Source of the DNA: JACQSR01 sp042577505
GTDB lineage: Archaea; Nanobdellota; Nanobdellia; Woesearchaeales; JACQSR01
Length of the DNA stretch: 44,634 nt
Assembly: GCA_042577505.1 (NCBI GenBank)
Contig: JBHPEA010000009.1
Span: 1 to 44,634 of the forward strand
Direction: 5' to 3'
A program made the position numbers and the translations under genes. The notes under the pieces were generated by a model. It did not search any database. It was not told the origin of the DNA and was given only the letters and a program-made list of their open reading frames with translations. Numbering within the stretch: position 1 is the stretch's first letter; every line of letters starts with the position of its first letter. Shown piece after piece: positions 33,677 through 42,867 of this stretch.

Positions 33677-35896
33677 ATGAAAGCTTTAAAATTCATTCTG
33701 ATGATGTTATTGTTTACTGTTATTTACTCTAGTTTAGCTTACGCTGAATGGTATAATCCTGATTGGGGATTTAGAAGAGAGATAGCCCTCTCTAATCCAG
33801 GTGTTGCTTTAGATGATTACCAGGTTTTGCTTGATATTAGCTATGATTCCGATATGAACTATGATTATTCTGATTTGAGATTTATTGCTTCTGATGGAGT
33901 TACTATTTTACCATTCTGGATTCAAAGTTACGATGCTTCTTCTGCAAAAGTGTGGGTGAAAACAGATGTTCATCCAGGATCTTCGTCAATTTATGTATAT
34001 TATGGTAATCCTTCTGCATTTTTAGATTCAAGTTTTGAGAATACAATGGAAGTTCCGGCAATTGAAGTTGCCAGCGATACGTGGGCAACAAGTGGTGTCG
34101 ATGTTGCGTGGTCTTTAACACAAGATTCGCAAGGTAACATTATTGCTGGAGGAAAAGGTTATGGTGGAAAAGGTAGGGATGATATGGTAGTAATGAAATA
34201 TTCTAAAGATTTGCAAAGGCTTCAAACAATTAAGCATGGAACAGGGTATCATGATCGATGCTATGGTGTTGGCGTTGATTCTCAGGGAAATTACATAATG
34301 GCTGGTTCAGGTTATAGTGGTAATTATTTCACCGATATGTGGTTGGTGAAATACTCAGCAAGTGGAAGCAAGTTATGGTCTAAGTTTCTGTATGGGGAAA
34401 GCGCTCAAAGTGAAATCACTGGTCACAATATTGTTGTTCTTCCTGATGACTCCTTCTGGCTTGTTGGATCGGATGCTAGAGGTTCAGCTCACCAAGACCA
34501 AATTTACATTGGCCATTTTGATAAAAATGGAAATATAATTAAGGATAAGTTTCTCAATCCATATCCAGGAAAATATGATTACGGAAGAGCGATTGCTCTG
34601 GATACTTCTGGAAATGTTTACATTTCAGGATATATTAATCGCCCTAACTACAAAGGGTATGTCGCAAAACTTGATTCCAATTTGAACTTAGTTTGGCAAA
34701 AGGAAATTTCTGGAGCTTATCGTGGTTTCCTGTATGATCTAAAGATCTATAACGATGAGGTTTATATTACTGGAAGAATTGATGAAAGTACTACAGATTT
34801 CCGTGCAATTCTTTACAAGTATGATTTAGATGGAAATATCATTTGGGAGTTTGAGTATAATGGACCCGGGCCATCTGATAGTTTCTACGATCTTATTGTT
34901 GATGAAGCAGGATTCCTTCTTTCAGGAACTCAGAAAGATGTTAATAATAAATTCGCACAGACTTTATATAGATTTGATAAGAATCGGAACCACATTTATA
35001 CAGCAAAGGCAGATATGGGTTCTTATTCAGGAGCGGGCACATCTTTTGTTACTACAGGGGATTATGTTTTCTTTCAAGGTGGGTACAATAACGTCAATGG
35101 ACCAGGCAAACATAATTGGCACGTAGTAAAATGGACAGAAAGGAAACTTGCAGATGTTGAACCAATTTTCAATGTTGGTGAAGAAGAAACTGGTTGTACA
35201 GACGTAGATGGAGATGGATTTGCAATTGATGGTGGACAATGTGGTCCAATTGATTGTGACGATTCTGATTTAACTCAGTATCCGGGAACAACAAAAGTGA
35301 CTGATGATAATTTGCCAGGGGGTAATGTTGGTGAATGTCAGGTTGAGATTTCTCAATGTGACGACGATGGTAATTATTATTATATTCAAGAGAAAATTGC
35401 CCCAGTAAGCGAAGTTTGTGATAATAAAGATAATGATTGCAACAATGTAGTTGATGACGTTGATGAGGATTATGACGAAATTAATGATTGTTTTGATGAC
35501 AATTGTTTGGATTCTGTTTTAGATTTTATAAAATTAAATCCAAATCAATACGGTCAAAATGGTGATTTTGGAGCATTTGAAATAGGTAAGAATAATGATA
35601 AGAGCTTGGTTTATGATATGGATGTTACGTCTGGTTGCACGTGTAGTCAAATTGTTACTCTATTAGATGCTGGTGAAGGGCATTTAACGAAAGGTTGCTC
35701 ACCAAGTTTAATGGAGGAATTCACTGGTGTGAGTGCTAATCCGGATAGAAGTCTTAATAGAAAAAATGGGAAAATTGTTGGAAGATTAATAATCGATTTG
35801 GATGAAATTATCCCTCCTTCAACATTTTTCATTCTTATTATCGGGATTTTAGTGATAATATCGGCGAATGTCATTATTCAAAATTTAAAGAAGTAA
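33677..35896 (+). CDS. Secreted DUF2341/beta-propeller/MopE-like surface protein
   Basis: 739 residues. Signal peptide 1-23 (ends SLAYA); a DUF2341 domain (24-120, from EWYNPDWGFRREIALSN to YVYYGNPSA); about eight propeller-like blades (125-495, recurring GNVYISGY, DSFWLVGSD); MopE-like calcium or metal motifs DVDGDGFAIDGGQCGPIDCDD and CDNKDNDCNNVVDD (about 508-605); and a C-terminal helix (ILIIGILVIISANVII). GAGGTG lies 8 nt before the ATG. A surface binding or adhesion role is inferred. Confidence 0.85.
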   Translation: MKALKFILMMLLFTVIYSSLAYAEWYNPDWGFRREIALSNPGVALDDYQVLLDISYDSDMNYDYSDLRFIASDGVTILPFWIQSYDASSAKVWVKTDVHPGSSSIYVYYGNPSAFLDSSFENTMEVPAIEVASDTWATSGVDVAWSLTQDSQGNIIAGGKGYGGKGRDDMVVMKYSKDLQRLQTIKHGTGYHDRCYGVGVDSQGNYIMAGSGYSGNYFTDMWLVKYSASGSKLWSKFLYGESAQSEITGHNIVVLPDDSFWLVGSDARGSAHQDQIYIGHFDKNGNIIKDKFLNPYPGKYDYGRAIALDTSGNVYISGYINRPNYKGYVAKLDSNLNLVWQKEISGAYRGFLYDLKIYNDEVYITGRIDESTTDFRAILYKYDLDGNIIWEFEYNGPGPSDSFYDLIVDEAGFLLSGTQKDVNNKFAQTLYRFDKNRNHIYTAKADMGSYSGAGTSFVTTGDYVFFQGGYNNVNGPGKHNWHVVKWTERKLADVEPIFNVGEEETGCTDVDGDGFAIDGGQCGPIDCDDSDLTQYPGTTKVTDDNLPGGNVGECQVEISQCDDDGNYYYIQEKIAPVSEVCDNKDNDCNNVVDDVDEDYDEINDCFDDNCLDSVLDFIKLNPNQYGQNGDFGAFEIGKNNDKSLVYDMDVTSGCTCSQIVTLLDAGEGHLTKGCSPSLMEEFTGVSANPDRSLNRKNGKIVGRLIIDLDEIIPPSTFFILIIGILVIISANVIIQNLKK

Positions 35897-35897
35897 A

Positions 35898-37154
35898 TTA
35901 AGATATGAAGTAACTTTTTTTGAATATTAACGCTCTTAATAGGCTAAATGTTATGGTTAGATTGAGTACAATACAATAGGGGAAGTAGAAGAATAAAACG
36001 ATAATGTTCTTGACATTAAGTTTATGTCCGAATAGATAGAGGGCATATATCATCATTCCAACACTAATTATTCCTGAGAGAACTCCGAATATACTGAAAA
36101 AAGATATACCCCATTCTGGAATCATATAGATAACATGTATGGGACCTAAAAATGTAAACCACCTGAATGTGTACATGAATAATTCTGTAAATGTATTTGT
36201 GTTATGGACTAGCCAGAATGAATATTGATAGGCAATTAATGGGAGTGAAATTAAGGCATAGAAAGTCCACCAGTATTGGTTGACGAAAAGGAATAATATA
36301 GAGGGACTTGACTTTCTTGAGAACAATTTTTTACTTTTATTTAAAGATTGCAAAACTCCTAACCACCATCTAGTTCTCTGTTTAAAGAATGCTGATAAGG
36401 TTATGGGAACAATGGTGTATCCGTATGCATCATGGACATTTATTACTCTGTAACCTGATGAGTATATTTCCAATGCAATATCCATATCTTCTGTTAATGT
36501 ATGTTTTTTGAAATAACCGATTTTTTCTAGTACACTTTTTCTATAACAAGCAAAAGCACCGAAAAACCAGATTCCGTTTTTAAACATGTCAGAGAAACTT
36601 TTTCTAATTAGGTTATTGTAGATGTATTCCATGTTTTGGAATAAACTTAGAATCGTGTTTTTGTTTTTAACCATGCACGATCCGTTTGTTGCACCCACAT
36701 CTTTTTTACCAAATGGTTTTAGAATTTTTCCTATAGCGTCTTCTTTTATTATTGTGTCAGCATCTAAAGTTAGAATAAATTCATGTTTAGCTTGTTCTGT
36801 ACCCAAGTTTAAGCTTGCAGATTTTCCTTTGTGTTCTCCTTTTATTAACCTGAGATTTGAGTATTTATTTTGGTAATCTTCTACAATATTTTTTGTTTTA
36901 TCTTTGCTTCCATCATCAACTACCAATACCTCAAATTTTTCTAAATCGTAATCTGATTTGTATATTGATTCTAAACAATCACCAATATTCTTTTCTTCGT
37001 TATAACAAGGTATTATTATGCTGACATTAGGTGTAAATTCATCGAATTTTTCTCTATTAAAGTATGATATGATTATTGTTATGAAAATAAATAATAGAAA
37101 TGCAAAAAGTAGACCTAAAATTATCCCTCCAATAAACATGATTGTTTCTGACAT
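35898..37154 (-). CDS. Processive GT2 glycosyltransferase (polysaccharide synthase-like)
   Basis: 418 residues: an N-terminal helix (1-30), a GT-A domain and about four C-terminal helices. All four processive motifs are present: VVDDGSKDKT, LDADT, TEDMD (the catalytic-base motif) and QRTRW (QxxRW). It would polymerise a surface polysaccharide from a UDP-sugar and export it through its own helices, as PgaC, NodC and hyaluronan synthases do. The DUF2334 deacetylase at 38407 lies nearby, as in poly-N-acetylglucosamine systems, though not in the same operon. Confidence 0.88.
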   Translation of the reverse strand: MSETIMFIGGIILGLLFAFLLFIFITIIISYFNREKFDEFTPNVSIIIPCYNEEKNIGDCLESIYKSDYDLEKFEVLVVDDGSKDKTKNIVEDYQNKYSNLRLIKGEHKGKSASLNLGTEQAKHEFILTLDADTIIKEDAIGKILKPFGKKDVGATNGSCMVKNKNTILSLFQNMEYIYNNLIRKSFSDMFKNGIWFFGAFACYRKSVLEKIGYFKKHTLTEDMDIALEIYSSGYRVINVHDAYGYTIVPITLSAFFKQRTRWWLGVLQSLNKSKKLFSRKSSPSILFLFVNQYWWTFYALISLPLIAYQYSFWLVHNTNTFTELFMYTFRWFTFLGPIHVIYMIPEWGISFFSIFGVLSGIISVGMMIYALYLFGHKLNVKNIIVLFFYFPYCIVLNLTITFSLLRALIFKKSYFIS

Positions 37155-37249
37155 TATCTTTTAATTAAAGTATACTTACACTGTATTTAAATATTGCTTA
37201 TAGTGAGGTAACCGTAACTAATTTAAAGATCTGCCTTTTTTTCAGGACT

Positions 37250-37621
37250 ATGAAAATCGGAAGTTACTTGATAATGCTGTTTTTATTAGTCATTATTATC
37301 TCTGGTTGTGCAGAAGAAGGAAATGTGGGTAATGATAGTTCTGTGGGTGATAGAACAGGGTCTGAATTTCCAACAAAAGAAGAATTAATTACTCTTTGTG
37401 AATCTTTTTGTAATGAAGATGTCGAAGAATATTGTAATGTTCAGAGAAGTTTTGAATTGAAGGGTAATGTTGTAACTGGATCTTGTAGGGCATTTGCTAA
37501 ACAAGGACGTGTTAGTGGATTTCTAAGGTGTCAGGGATTCTGTAAAGATTTGCCAAAAACAAATACTAATTGTTTTGTTGATGGTAAGAATGATACCAAG
37601 TGTGATGGATTGGTCGGTTAA
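37250..37621 (+). CDS. Cys-rich lipoprotein
   Basis: 123 residues. Signal peptide with a lipobox (IISGC, Cys20), a low-complexity linker, then a domain with about nine cysteines (CESFCNEDVEEYC, RCQGFCK, NTNC, DTKC), probably disulfide-bonded outside. Divergent from the processive GT2 gene. No family recognised. Confidence 0.7.
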   Translation: MKIGSYLIMLFLLVIIISGCAEEGNVGNDSSVGDRTGSEFPTKEELITLCESFCNEDVEEYCNVQRSFELKGNVVTGSCRAFAKQGRVSGFLRCQGFCKDLPKTNTNCFVDGKNDTKCDGLVG

Positions 37622-37939
37622 TTATTTTAGTTTTTCTTTTGGCTTTTTTTCGATATTTGGTGCTGTTTTGAAACTTTTAAAGAACGCTACCAGTAGAAAT
37701 GATAAGACTAAAATTAATATTAGACCAACAATTGCGAACGGTATTAAAAATGAAGATGTACAGGTAAAATTCATACTAGTCAAAGGAATTGGGAAATTTG
37801 GTTTGGGTGTGGAGAACAAACACATTTTTCCGAATATGACTAAAGCAATTCCTGTTAAAATTATAAAAATGGTTGTGGTGATGTGGATGTGTCTTGTTGG
37901 GACTTCAGTAGGTTTCATTTGGTTAGTTATTGAAATCAT
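37622..37939 (-). CDS. Small membrane protein, two helices
   Basis: 105 residues with two transmembrane helices (about 22-40 and 65-90), two Cys between them and a Lys-rich tail. An internal ATG (residue 8) is an alternative start. The stop abuts that of the convergent lipoprotein gene. Confidence 0.5.
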   Translation of the reverse strand: MISITNQMKPTEVPTRHIHITTTIFIILTGIALVIFGKMCLFSTPKPNFPIPLTSMNFTCTSSFLIPFAIVGLILILVLSFLLVAFFKSFKTAPNIEKKPKEKLK

Positions 37940-38099
37940 TATTTAAATAAGTTATGGATAATCTATTTATATCGAGTTTGGTTCCCTTTTTCCATGGAAA
38001 TACCGCAGGTAAGAAAATGTATTGATGCAGTAGTCGACTACCGTTGGGATTTTAAGCTATGTAAATAATGCAGTTAACGGCAATTCTCAAAGAGAGTAA

Positions 38100-38264
38100 T
38101 TATTTCTTTGAAATTAAAGCAGATGTTATTAATCCAAGTCCTAATCCTGCTAATAATGAGCCTACAAAGGACATAGGGGATTCTGGAAGGAAGAAAAATC
38201 CAATACCAAGACCCAACATTAAACCTCCACCTGTTGCCCATGAGCTTTTATCATCTTTTTTCAT
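38100..38264 (-). CDS. Small glycine-rich membrane protein (54 residues)
   Basis: MKKDDKSSWATGGGLMLGLG, then FFFLPES, a Gly/Leu-rich helix and SKK. Two hydrophobic segments. ATTTATAAAAACATTTATAAAC provides TATA-like elements just upstream (about 38285-38305). Too short for usual gene calls, yet composition, start and promoter look real. Confidence 0.6.
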   Translation of the reverse strand: MKKDDKSSWATGGGLMLGLGIGFFFLPESPMSFVGSLLAGLGLGLITSALISKK

Positions 38265-38335
38265 AATATGAATTCAGTTGTAGTGTTTATAAATGTTTTT
38301 ATAAATCAGATTTGTCTTAATATGCTATAATATTT

Positions 38336-38384
38336 ATACTAGTATAGTACTATAGAGTGGTAACAAATAGAAAAGTTTATAAAC
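38336..38384 (+). promoter_or_regulatory. Promoter with overlapping palindromes upstream of the deacetylase
   Basis: GTTTATAAAC (38375-38384) is the TATA box, 27 nt before the ATG at 38407. Upstream lie ATACTAGTAT (38336-38345) and TATAGTACTATA (38343-38354), two perfect palindromes that overlap. Confidence 0.4.
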
Positions 38385-38406
38385 AGTAATGTTGAAATAT
38401 TAATAC

Positions 38407-39153
38407 ATGGAACAGAAATACTTAACAGTATCAATTCACGATGTAACCCCTAAATTTAGGGGAGAATTAAGTGAAATTGTATCAGAATTAGATCGAAGAG
38501 GGGTAGGTTCAAGAAGCATTCTTGTCATTCCAAATTACGAATTACAACATGATATATCTCAAGATGATTCATTTATAGCTTGGCTTCATCAACTAAGAGA
38601 AGGAGGGGATGAATTAGTTCATCATGGTTTAGAACATGTATCTAGGAATAGAGCATATAGGACTCTTGCTGGTTGGTTTATGGGAGAGGTATTTGCACAA
38701 GGATGTGCAGAGTTTCAAAACACTGGATATGAAGAAGCAAGAAAAAGAATACAAAGAGGAAGAGAAATTCTACAAAACGCAGAAATAAGTGCAGAAGGAT
38801 TTGTTGCACCAGCATGGTTATTGAATCCAGATTCTGAAAGAGCAGTAAGAGATGAAGGTTTTAAATATACTACTTATGTGAACAAGGTACGTATTTTTTC
38901 TGAGGGAGATGTTCAATCAGAAGTAGTTGGATTTGCGTCTCAGCCAAGAGCTGTAGACTATGTTATTCGAATGTATGATTTATATTTATCACATGTGAAA
39001 TTAAGAAATCGTGAATTAGCAAGGGTAGCTATCCATCCACAAGATATGTGGGGTAAAGGTACATTTGATTATGCACTAAAAACAATTGATCAATTAATGC
39101 AAAATAGAACGTTAGTGACTTATTCTGGAAGAAAAAACACTTGTGCTGAATGA
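38407..39153 (+). CDS. DUF2334 polysaccharide deacetylase-like protein
   Basis: 248 residues. Deacetylase-barrel motifs in order: SIHDVTP (Asp and His as metal/catalytic residues), GDELVHHGLEH, FVAPAWLLN and IHPQDM. No signal peptide or membrane helix, so it seems cytoplasmic. It may remove acetyl groups from sugars. Leaderless by the TATA box 27 nt upstream. Substrate is unknown. Confidence 0.85.
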   Translation: MEQKYLTVSIHDVTPKFRGELSEIVSELDRRGVGSRSILVIPNYELQHDISQDDSFIAWLHQLREGGDELVHHGLEHVSRNRAYRTLAGWFMGEVFAQGCAEFQNTGYEEARKRIQRGREILQNAEISAEGFVAPAWLLNPDSERAVRDEGFKYTTYVNKVRIFSEGDVQSEVVGFASQPRAVDYVIRMYDLYLSHVKLRNRELARVAIHPQDMWGKGTFDYALKTIDQLMQNRTLVTYSGRKNTCAE

Positions 39154-39167
39154 CTGTTTAGTTGGTC

Positions 39168-39518
39168 TTATTTTAGAGCTTCATCTTTAAATGCTTCTAC
39201 TCTTTTCATTTCAATCTGCACTTTTTGAACCAACCATCTTATTCTCTTAAATACCTCTTCAAGAGGCATATTTCTTTCTAGCAATTCTACCGCTATGTTG
39301 TGTACTTCTTCGGCTTCAGATCCCATAGGGTCATTATCGATGCCCCACATCCTTATTGAATCATCTCCGTGTAAAATCATTTCAGGTTCTCTACCACCAA
39401 AACCAATCTCATAATCACTGCCCATCCAATGGTGAATATGGGTTACGACTTCCACTTCTCTTCCTTTAATTTTCTTGAATCCTTTAAATTCCTTGTACCC
39501 TCCAAATTTTTCTGACAT
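39168..39518 (-). CDS. Hypothetical protein
   Basis: 116 residues from the ATG at 39518, about 25 nt after AATATATAAAC, so probably leaderless; a TTG three codons upstream is less likely. Soluble, with THIHHWMG and EPEMILHGDD segments containing His and Asp, and a C-terminal helix. No family recognised. Confidence 0.55.
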   Translation of the reverse strand: MSEKFGGYKEFKGFKKIKGREVEVVTHIHHWMGSDYEIGFGGREPEMILHGDDSIRMWGIDNDPMGSEAEEVHNIAVELLERNMPLEEVFKRIRWLVQKVQIEMKRVEAFKDEALK

Positions 39519-39608
39519 ATGAATCAATTGTTAGTTTATATATTTAAATTTATTTATTTATTTATTTTTAATCAAAATTATTTTATATTTTTTCGTAATA
39601 GTGGTATT

Positions 39609-39965
39609 ATGACCCGCTACCCAAAAATTTCAGAAACACCAGATAGAATTGATAGTTGGGGGAATAAACTGTGTAGGAATTGTGATTCTTTAGTTGCTTC
39701 AGGTAGAAGACATTATTGTTCTAAGAAATGTATGGATGAATTTGTTAGGAATAATTTATGGGTCTTAGTTAGAATGGACATTTTGCGTAGGGATAAATAT
39801 AGGTGTAGTATATGTGAAAAGCGTTATAGAAGAAGAGAACTTGATGTTGACCATATCATACCTGTTAGAATGGGGGGAAAGTTGTTTGAGAAAGCTAATC
39901 TTCGAACACTTTGCAAAGAATGTCACAAAGCAAAGAGTAGGTTGGATAGTGAGGCATTATCTTAA
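39609..39965 (+). CDS. HNH endonuclease
   Basis: 118 residues from the ATG at 39609; the frame is open 30 codons upstream in hydrophobic A/T-rich codons that look non-coding. An N-terminal Cys cluster (CRNCDS ... YCSKKC) may bind zinc. The HNH core follows: CSICEKRY, DVDHIIPVRMGG, NLRTLCKECHKAKS. It is a free-standing HNH nuclease; with no phage, intron or toxin neighbours, its target is unknown. Confidence 0.87.
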   Translation: MTRYPKISETPDRIDSWGNKLCRNCDSLVASGRRHYCSKKCMDEFVRNNLWVLVRMDILRRDKYRCSICEKRYRRRELDVDHIIPVRMGGKLFEKANLRTLCKECHKAKSRLDSEALS

Positions 39966-40005
39966 TAGGAACATTTAATAAATTCAGGTGTATAATTAAG
40001 TTAAA

Positions 40006-40923
40006 ATGAAGAAATGGATTATTCTTTTTGTGGTGCTTTTGGTTATTGGTTGCGATAACCCTGCTGAGTTTCCATCAAGAGAAAGTTTAATTCCTGCGGA
40101 TGCTGTTAAAATGACTCCTGAAAATGATAAGCTTCCTCCAGAGATACAAACTGATGAATATGAAGCACCAGTACCATTACCATATCCTGCTAATACTAAG
40201 GGTGCGGAAGATTCTGCTTTTGTGATGCCTGATGGAAATACTATTTACATCTGGTTTACTCCAAATAATAAGATGGATGTTATTGAACAGTCTTTTGATA
40301 AGGTGACTGGAATTTATAAATTTCAGAAACAAGGTAATGGATGGAGTGAACCTGAAAGGATATGGTTTGTTGAACCAGGAGAACCTCATTTAGATGGTTG
40401 CGGGTTTTTTCAAGGGAATACAGTTTGGATTTGTGGCGCTCGGGAAGGTTATACAGGAATGCATTGGTTAACATCCGAATTTGTTAATGGGGAATGGTCT
40501 ATTGCAGAAATCTCAGATTTTAAACATGGATATGATGTTGGAGAGTTGCATATATCTAAAGATGGTACAGAATTATATTACCATTCCTCAAGACCTGGTG
40601 GAAAAGGTGGTTTAGACATATGGATGTCTAAAAGAGTTGATGGTGAATGGCAAGAGCCTGAGAATTTAGAAAATGTTAATTCGGGGTATGATGAAGGTTG
40701 GCCTGCGTTAAACGTTGAAGAAAATGAATTGTGGATTTCTAAAAATTACGGTCTTTGGAGGTCAAAGAAAGTCGATGGAGAATGGCAAACTCCTGAGCAA
40801 ATGTTTTCTGCACTTGCATCGGAAGCGACATTGGATAAAGATGGAAATGTTTATTTTACACATCACTATTTTGAAGATGATAAGATGATTGAAGCAGATA
40901 TTTATGTTGCTTATCGTAAATGA
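40006..40923 (+). CDS. Lipoprotein with PD40/WD40-like propeller
   Basis: 305 residues. Signal peptide with lipobox (LVIGC, Cys16), then repeated propeller units: ISKDGTELYYHSSRPGGKGGLDIW, WPALNVEENELWISK and TLDKDGNVYFTH, with a GEWQ-EPE/TPE linker repeated. PD40-type repeats are protein- or glycan-binding. It sits outside the membrane. Ligand unknown. Confidence 0.8.
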   Translation: MKKWIILFVVLLVIGCDNPAEFPSRESLIPADAVKMTPENDKLPPEIQTDEYEAPVPLPYPANTKGAEDSAFVMPDGNTIYIWFTPNNKMDVIEQSFDKVTGIYKFQKQGNGWSEPERIWFVEPGEPHLDGCGFFQGNTVWICGAREGYTGMHWLTSEFVNGEWSIAEISDFKHGYDVGELHISKDGTELYYHSSRPGGKGGLDIWMSKRVDGEWQEPENLENVNSGYDEGWPALNVEENELWISKNYGLWRSKKVDGEWQTPEQMFSALASEATLDKDGNVYFTHHYFEDDKMIEADIYVAYRK

Positions 40924-41007
40924 ACTTTTTGTATAAATAATTAATTCTTTAGTTAAACTCTTTGAATTGCAAAAGACTTTTAGCTGTAATTTCATTTCCC
41001 TTTCTTT

Positions 41008-41826
41008 ATGGAAAACTCCTCTCCTTATATGAAAAGAAGGCATTTACTTTTACTTGCGACTTGCGCTCCAGTGTGTTGTAGCAGGGAAGATATTAGTAGT
41101 TCTTTTTCCGAATCTCAGATGAGGGGTTTACAAAAATTAGTTAGAATTAATGAATATGGGATTCCCCATCCAGAAAGAATTAAGATAGTGTATAATCACA
41201 AAGACTTCAAAGTAGATGACCTCCGAGATTTTAATCCTTATACTCGGAAAGGGAGGTGTTTAGAGTTAACTGTAAAAGGTGTCGTTGATCTTTCTAAAAT
41301 TGGGTATGAGGTTACTTTTGTTGAGGGTAATGATCCTCATTACTTTACTACGCCAAGAACACCTCATGATTATCTGTTTGTAAGTAAAAGGGATATTTTG
41401 GATGGTCGTGGAAGGATTACTGATCCAGAGGAGATTGGGAATATTACGAAAAAGAATCCTCTTGTGTACGATCCTACCTTCCAAAGGGTGGTACCATTCT
41501 CAGGTTCGGGATATAAGGTGCATGAGATTTACCATAAAGGAATTGTAAGAGATTTCTTGGATTCGGAAAGTAATTCACAAGTCTTTCAAAACTTGGATGG
41601 ATTTCCTTTTGCTATGACTTCTAATGGTGCTATTGTTTACTTAGTTTTCAATTTGAACTCACCACATTTATTCCATCTTGGAATTCAGGAATTTGAAGGG
41701 CAAGTTAAGGAATGTAAAGTCGAAGAACTTGAAAATATGCTTAGGGATGAAACTGAAATTCTTAGAACCATCGAAATCCTTAAGAGAGTTGATAAAATGG
41801 CAGTTCATGGGGATTTGCGTGGCTAG
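41008..41826 (+). CDS. Hypothetical protein, possibly exported
   Basis: 272 residues. The N-terminus (MKRRHLLLLATCAPVCC from an alternative ATG at 41029) looks like a short hydrophobic segment with a Cys cluster, so export as a lipoprotein is possible but not clear. The rest is soluble, mixed alpha/beta. No family recognised. It converges with 41823 (4-nt overlap). Confidence 0.5.
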   Translation: MENSSPYMKRRHLLLLATCAPVCCSREDISSSFSESQMRGLQKLVRINEYGIPHPERIKIVYNHKDFKVDDLRDFNPYTRKGRCLELTVKGVVDLSKIGYEVTFVEGNDPHYFTTPRTPHDYLFVSKRDILDGRGRITDPEEIGNITKKNPLVYDPTFQRVVPFSGSGYKVHEIYHKGIVRDFLDSESNSQVFQNLDGFPFAMTSNGAIVYLVFNLNSPHLFHLGIQEFEGQVKECKVEELENMLRDETEILRTIEILKRVDKMAVHGDLRG

Positions 41827-42197
41827 GAATTATAGAAGCTCATAATTAGTAGAAAGATTCCTAATAAGATCAGGAATATTGCACTGACTATTTGTTTTTT
41901 CTTGAATCTTTGTGCTTCTTTATGAATTTTTTCTGGGAATCCAACTTTCATGATCCCTTTAATTACAGTTGACCAACCTAATAGTGTTATTAAGATTTCC
42001 CAGCTAGCAACCCAGACATTATGCAATATTACTGTTACTAATCCCATTAGTAATGTAATATAGCCAGTAGAAATTACAAACGCTTTATCATTAGTCATCT
42101 CAATTGTCTTACCTAGTTGTTTACTTATTATGAATAGTGATCCAAAAATTAAAAAGAAACTTCCCCAAAGTCTTGCGAAAAAGATTGTCATATCCAT
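41823..42197 (-). CDS. Four-helix membrane protein
   Basis: 124 residues with four helices; LHNVWVASWEILITLLGW is a Trp-rich motif in helix 3. An ATG two codons inside is an alternative start. It begins 2 nt after the stop of the zinc-ribbon gene 42200-42337, so it is co-transcribed with it. Family not named with confidence. Confidence 0.6.
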   Translation of the reverse strand: MDMTIFFARLWGSFFLIFGSLFIISKQLGKTIEMTNDKAFVISTGYITLLMGLVTVILHNVWVASWEILITLLGWSTVIKGIMKVGFPEKIHKEAQRFKKKQIVSAIFLILLGIFLLIMSFYNS

Positions 42198-42199
42198 TT

Positions 42200-42337
42200 T
42201 TAACCTCGTTCTTTTTTATCTTGACATTGTCTGCATCTTGCAGCATATTTGTCAACAAACTGCTTAAGAATTCTGCTTGCTCTGCTATCTACTGCAACTA
42301 AGTAACTGGCATCTGCACCACATAAAGAACATTTCAT
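42200..42337 (-). CDS. Small zinc-ribbon protein (45 residues)
   Basis: MKCSLCGADASYLV ... RCRQCQDKKERG, with two CxxC pairs about 30 residues apart. AGGTGA lies 6 nt before the ATG at 42337. It precedes the membrane gene by 2 nt. Role unknown; zinc binding is inferred. Confidence 0.7.
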   Translation of the reverse strand: MKCSLCGADASYLVAVDSRASRILKQFVDKYAARCRQCQDKKERG

Positions 42338-42455
42338 TTTTTCACCTGATTTGTCTTATTCATACCAAGTTTATAAATTTTTACTTAAGACAGAGATTAA
42401 TTTGTAGTGGATTTTTTTAAAGCTTTTGCCAGTTATAATTGCCCAAAAAGAGAAG

Positions 42456-42489
42456 CTTTTTAAACTAAACGTTTGCACATGTATGCAAA
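42456..42489 (+). promoter_or_regulatory. TATA box and candidate ArsR operator
   Basis: CTTTTTAAAC (about 42456-42464) is the TATA box. TTTGCA-CATGTA-TGCAAA (42472-42489) is an inverted repeat with 6-bp arms that covers the likely transcription start and the ATG at 42483. A repressor bound here would block a leaderless transcript. Confidence 0.55.
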
Positions 42490-42752
42490 TGAAAGATTTT
42501 AAAGAAAAATCAGAGTACTTCAAGTCTTTATCAGAACCTATTAGACTGAGAATTATTGAACATTTATTGTATAAGAAGGAATGTCTTTGTATCTGTGAGC
42601 TAAGTAAATTATTGAATAAAGATCAGTCAGTCATATTTAGGCATATTCAAATTCTAAAAAAAGTAGGAATTGTTGAAACGTGTAAGGAAAATAAATATCT
42701 GATGTGTTGTATCAAAAATAAAAGGAAAGTAAAGAAATTGTTGGAGGATTAA
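42483..42752 (+). CDS. ArsR/SmtB-family metal-sensing repressor
   Basis: 89 residues from the ATG at 42483 (or 42489), 22-30 nt after the TATA box; upstream codons would lie within the promoter. Winged helix-turn-helix: FKSLSEPIRLRIIEHL, ECLCICELSKLL, DQSVIFRHIQILKKVGIV. CLC in ECLCICEL matches the metal(loid)-sensing cysteines of helix 3 in ArsR/CadC types, and MCC near the C-terminus adds thiols. It should be released from DNA by thiophilic metal or arsenite and so derepress the genes behind it. Confidence 0.88.
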   Translation: MQMKDFKEKSEYFKSLSEPIRLRIIEHLLYKKECLCICELSKLLNKDQSVIFRHIQILKKVGIVETCKENKYLMCCIKNKRKVKKLLED

Positions 42753-42753
42753 A

Positions 42754-42867
42754 ATGGCTGATAAGAAAAGGACTTTTTTCGGTAAATTAATGGATAAATT
42801 GGATAAGAAACTTGAGAAGAAGTCAAAGAAGAAGTGTTGTTGTGAGGAATCGTGCTCCAAGCAATAA
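42754..42867 (+). CDS. Cys-rich mini-protein (37 residues)
   Basis: MADKKRTFFGKLMDKLDKKL, a Lys/Glu helix, then KKKCCCEESCSKQ with four Cys. The ATG is one nt from the regulator's stop, GGAGG lies upstream, and the end overlaps the permease start by 16 nt. Similar Cys-tailed small proteins occur next to COG0701 permeases. It may carry metal to the permease. Confidence 0.7.
   Translation: MADKKRTFFGKLMDKLDKKLEKKSKKKCCCEESCSKQ

Noticed and set aside
39609..39965. Homing or restriction system around the HNH gene
   Set aside because: No intron, intein, methyltransferase or phage gene lies nearby, so only a free-standing nuclease is called.
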